Source: Anaerolineales bacterium UBA6668 (GTDB lineage Bacteria; Chloroflexota; Anaerolineae; Anaerolineales; UBA6668). Taken from it: a stretch of DNA of 8,573 nt. Below are positions 6,960 to 8,573 of this stretch, piece by piece; within the stretch, counting starts at the first letter, position 1; every line of letters starts with the position of its first letter. The position numbers and the translations under genes were made by a program. The notes beneath the pieces are model-generated. The model did not search any database. It was not told the DNA's origin and saw nothing but the letters and a program-made list of their open reading frames with translations. Location of the stretch: positions 2,750 through 11,322 of the forward strand of contig DKKK01000224.1 in the NCBI GenBank assembly GCA_002455215.1, in the 5' to 3' direction.

Positions 6960-6968
6960 ATTATACCA
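6960..6968 (-). promoter_or_regulatory. Extended -10 promoter for the glycosyltransferase-CLC-antiporter operon
   Basis: The minus strand reads TGGTATAAT: a perfect TATAAT (6965-6960) preceded by the TGn extension. No good -35 is seen 17 bp upstream, which is normal for extended -10 promoters. Transcription would begin near 6953, about 80 nt before the gene. Confidence 0.55.
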
Positions 6969-6997
6969 TTGACAAATCAGAACTATTGTTCTATTAT
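6969..6997 (+). promoter_or_regulatory. Sigma-70-type promoter for the two VOC genes
   Basis: TTGACA at 6969-6974, a 17-bp spacer, then TATTAT at 6992-6997: perfect -35, 5/6 at -10 and ideal spacing. Transcription would begin near 7004, about 40 nt before the first VOC gene. This rules out an earlier in-frame ATG at 6942 as the start on that transcript. The -35 abuts the opposing -10 at 6960-6968. Confidence 0.75.
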
Positions 6998-7028
6998 TGA
7001 AGAATGTTATTCACCTTTTAATTCACAC

Positions 7029-7032
7029 GGAG
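7029..7032 (+). promoter_or_regulatory. Weak ribosome binding site of the PhnB-like gene
   Basis: GGAG, 11 nt before the ATG at 7044, slightly farther than ideal. It supports this start over the upstream in-frame ATG codons. Confidence 0.5.
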
Positions 7033-7043
7033 TACCGACCTTT

Positions 7044-7469
7044 ATGAAAGCTGTTCACCCTTATCTGAATTTTGCTGGAAGCACAGAAGAAGCCTTTCAC
7101 TTTTATCAATCAATTTTTGGCGGTGAATTTACCAGTTTGTTTCGCTTTGATGGCATGCCCGGCATGCAAATGCCTGCCGAAGCGCAAGGCAAGATTATGC
7201 ACATTTCGATGGATGTGAGCCAAGTCACGCTCATGGCATCCGATGTTTTGGCTGACGATGCAACTAATTTAGTGGTGGGCAACAACATTAGCCTATATTT
7301 GGATTGTGAGAGCAAGGCAGAAGCGGAGCGTCTGTTTGCTGGCTTGTCTGCGGGCGGGACCGTGATGATGGCATTGGAAGATACGTTTTGGGGTGCATAT
7401 TACGGTCAACTACGTGACCGTTTTGGCATTCAGTGGATGGTTAACTTCAGCACTGCCCCATCTGCCTAA
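7044..7469 (+). CDS. PhnB-like VOC-superfamily protein
   Basis: 141 residues, typical length. The N-terminus AVHPYLNFAGSTEEAFHFYQSIFGGEF (3-29) and the C-terminal FWGAYYGQLRDRFGIQWMVN (115-134) are the signature of the PhnB/3-demethylubiquinone methyltransferase-like branch of the vicinal oxygen chelate fold. His53 and MASD (64-67) occupy usual positions. Such proteins are cytosolic dimers; most members, including PhnB itself, have no known reaction, so none is assigned. Residues added by starting at 6942 do not resemble the family, and the promoter lies downstream of that codon. It is followed 27 nt later by another VOC gene, probably on the same transcript. Confidence 0.88.
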   Translation: MKAVHPYLNFAGSTEEAFHFYQSIFGGEFTSLFRFDGMPGMQMPAEAQGKIMHISMDVSQVTLMASDVLADDATNLVVGNNISLYLDCESKAEAERLFAGLSAGGTVMMALEDTFWGAYYGQLRDRFGIQWMVNFSTAPSA

Positions 7470-7496
7470 CCGGGCAATCTCATTTCTCATCCAAAA

Positions 7497-7892
7497 ATGA
7501 ACACGCAACTGAAAAGCCTAACACCCAATTTGATGGTGAAAGATGTAAACCGCACAATCGCTTATTATCAGGATGTGCTTGGCTTTACGCTGAACCTAAC
7601 TGTCCCCGATGATGGTCAATTTACTTGGGCAAGTATGCGCTGTGGGGCAGTGGAGTTGATGTTTCAAGCCACAGCCAGCTTGGCGGAAGAAATTCCAGTT
7701 TTGCGCGGGCAGGCGATTGGTGGCTCACTGAGCTTCTACATCCAAATGACTGGCGTGGAAGAACTGTATGCCCGTTTGCGGGATTCGGCTGTCCTTGTGC
7801 AAGACCTACACACCACTTTCTACGGGGCACGCGAATTTGCCATACAAGATTGCAATGGCTATGTGCTGGCATTTGCCGAGATGGCAGAATAG
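7497..7892 (+). CDS. VOC-superfamily (glyoxalase/bleomycin-resistance-like) protein
   Basis: 131 residues covering one full glyoxalase-type domain of two beta-alpha-beta-beta-beta modules. Module one has LTPNLMVKDVNRTIAYYQDVLGF (8-30) and AVELMF (51-56); module two has GGSLSFYIQM (75-84) and ends with DCNGYVLAFAE (118-128). Glu53 and Glu128 are at positions that bind metal in catalytic members, but the N-terminal metal His is not seen (Pro10/Asn11 there), so it may bind a ligand instead of catalysing. There is no SD before the ATG. It sits 27 nt after the PhnB-like gene and is likely co-transcribed with it. Substrate unknown. Confidence 0.85.
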   Translation: MNTQLKSLTPNLMVKDVNRTIAYYQDVLGFTLNLTVPDDGQFTWASMRCGAVELMFQATASLAEEIPVLRGQAIGGSLSFYIQMTGVEELYARLRDSAVLVQDLHTTFYGAREFAIQDCNGYVLAFAEMAE

Positions 7893-7934
7893 GCTGGGTT
7901 GGGGAGCGGAAGTGCTGGTGGAGTGGCAGGTGGG

Positions 7935-7976
7935 AGATGCGGCACGGGGCAGGATGTGTTTAGTCGTGCCGCATCT
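7935..7976. terminator. Hairpin between converging genes (possible two-way terminator)
   Basis: AGATGCGGCACG (7935-7946) pairs perfectly with CGTGCCGCATCT (7965-7976) across an 18-nt loop. One arm lies inside the last codons of the acetyltransferase gene, and the other in the gap after the VOC gene. The stem is GC-rich but no T-run follows on either strand, so it would be a weak or factor-assisted terminator. Confidence 0.4.
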
Positions 7977-8397
7977 TATCTTCAATTAGGCGTTTGCCTA
8001 AGCTAATCACCGCATCGGTTTTGTAACCAATTGCATGGTAAAAAGCTTGGGCGGTAAGGTTATCGGTGCGAATTTGCAAGTTAACCTTCGGACAGCCGAT
8101 CGCCAACAATCTTTCCTCCGCCAACGCCATTAACTGCCGAGCATAGCCTTGCTTTTGATAGTCGGGATGCACTGCCAGATAGTTAATCCAGCCACGGTGT
8201 CCTTCATAGCCTGCCATGCAAGTTGCCACCACCCGCCCAGCCACTTCCCCCACCAAGAATAATTCGGGGCGTTCATTGAGTTTGCGCAAAATATCGCGTT
8301 CTGGGTTGTTCCACGAGCGGGTGAGATTGCACGTTTGCCACAGGGCAATCACGGTGTCGGTATCAGTAAGTTGGAATGGGCGGATGAAGAAGGACAT
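7960..8397 (-). CDS. ypeA: GNAT-family N-acetyltransferase, YpeA-like
   Basis: 145 residues, close to E. coli YpeA in length and in family landmarks: LWQTCNLTRSWNNPERDI (19-36), LFLVGEVAGRVVATCMAGYEGHRG (46-69), YLAVHPDYQKQGYARQLM (73-90) and the closing ISLGKRLIED (131-140). The QKQGYA segment (81-86) is the acetyl-CoA pyrophosphate-binding loop. It should transfer an acetyl group from acetyl-CoA to an amine; the physiological substrate of YpeA is not established as far as I know. There is no SD: the leader is a pyrimidine-rich tandem repeat running up to the start codon. It converges on the VOC pair and its tail overlaps a hairpin arm. Confidence 0.88.
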   Translation of the reverse strand: MSFFIRPFQLTDTDTVIALWQTCNLTRSWNNPERDILRKLNERPELFLVGEVAGRVVATCMAGYEGHRGWINYLAVHPDYQKQGYARQLMALAEERLLAIGCPKVNLQIRTDNLTAQAFYHAIGYKTDAVISLGKRLIEDKMRHD

Positions 8398-8400
8398 AAA

Positions 8401-8463
8401 AGTTAAGGAAGTTAAAGAAGTTAATGGGGTTAAGGAATTAAAGGGATTAAGCGAATTAAGGGG
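8401..8463. repeat. Degenerate 9-bp tandem repeat (seven copies) just upstream of the acetyltransferase
   Basis: Seven units resembling AGTTAAGGA lie head to tail. The TTAA cores begin at 8403, 8412, 8421, 8430, 8438, 8447 and 8456, a period of 9 with one step of 8. The array ends 3 bp from the ATG at 8397, so in the acetyltransferase mRNA the leader is a C/T/A repeat (CTTAA units) without an SD. Copy number could vary by slippage. Confidence 0.8.
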
Positions 8464-8573
8464 ACCCAGGATGTGTTAGCGACATCTCATTCACAATTCA
8501 TTGCTTATATTCGGCACGGGGACAAATTGCGTTTTTCCAGAGTGCAACCTTTACTTGAGATGCGCTGATTTTC
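8464..8573. other. Unassigned right edge
   Basis: 110 bases with no supported gene, tRNA or strong promoter. Short open stretches on both strands (about 20 codons reaching the edge) could be gene ends, but none is recognisable. GATGT and ACATC (about 8470-8486) can form only a 5-bp stem. Confidence 0.5.

Noticed and set aside
6942..7043. 34-residue N-terminal extension of the PhnB-like frame
   Set aside because: The upstream ATG precedes the near-consensus promoter at 6969-6997 and the extra residues do not fit the family.
7044..7892. The two VOC genes as one split or frameshifted protein
   Set aside because: Each is a complete domain of normal length with its own start and stop, and they belong to different VOC branches.
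8216..8479. Plus-strand frame reading through the 9-bp repeat as a VKE/LKE-rich peptide
   Set aside because: The period of 9 gives an artificial three-residue repeat; the frame is antisense to the acetyltransferase for most of its length and has no SD.
8464..8573. Short open stretches reaching the right edge that could be the end of another gene
   Set aside because: About 20 codons in competing frames on both strands, with no recognisable family; not enough to call.

Overview
The window looks like a bacterial chromosomal segment of roughly even base composition. It has tight operons, Shine-Dalgarno (SD) sites on only some genes, and mostly ATG starts. I cannot name the organism. The glycosyltransferase opening (NAWF...TGSGQYL) and the membrane-anchored multiheme cytochrome remind me of Chloroflexota (Anaerolineae-like), but a sulfur- or nitrogen-cycling gammaproteobacterium is an alternative. 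This is a weak inference from memory.

Layout. Bases 1-1197 (minus) hold the first 399 codons of an octaheme cytochrome c of the hydroxylamine oxidoreductase (HAO) type, cut by the window edge. Bases 1198-1354 are a short, palindrome-rich regulatory gap. Bases 1355-2035 (minus) encode a Crp/Fnr-family regulator. Bases 2135-6871 (minus) form a tight three-gene operon, read from the right: a family 4 glycosyltransferase, a CLC-type chloride transporter with a C-terminal RCK (TrkA_C) domain, and a CPA1-type Na+/H+ antiporter with a TrkA-N/TrkA-C cytoplasmic half. The first two genes overlap by ATGA. The antiporter SD overlaps the CLC stop codon. Bases 6872-7043 hold back-to-back promoters. Bases 7044-7892 (plus) encode two small VOC-fold proteins, PhnB-like and glyoxalase-like. 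Bases 7960-8397 (minus) encode a YpeA-like GNAT acetyltransferase converging on them. A degenerate 9-bp tandem repeat and about 110 unassigned bases close the window.

How the genes may work together. The CLC and antiporter would both move protons, against chloride and sodium (or potassium) respectively. Both carry cytoplasmic RCK-type modules, so the operon reads as a pH/salt homeostasis unit made together with a glycosyltransferase of unknown acceptor. The Crp/Fnr regulator lies directly upstream of the HAO-like cytochrome. The gap between them has three palindromes sharing a TTTGC/GCAAA core, with centres 20 and 60 bp apart. The simplest model is that this regulator controls the cytochrome in response to a nitrogen-oxide or redox signal. 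That model is inference.

The most interesting points are the palindrome array before the cytochrome gene, the altered recognition helix of the regulator, a C7 run where a +1 shift would fuse the CLC transporter to the antiporter, and the overlapping divergent promoters near 6960-6997. I did not find a clear new defence system, mobile element, CRISPR array or RNA gene.
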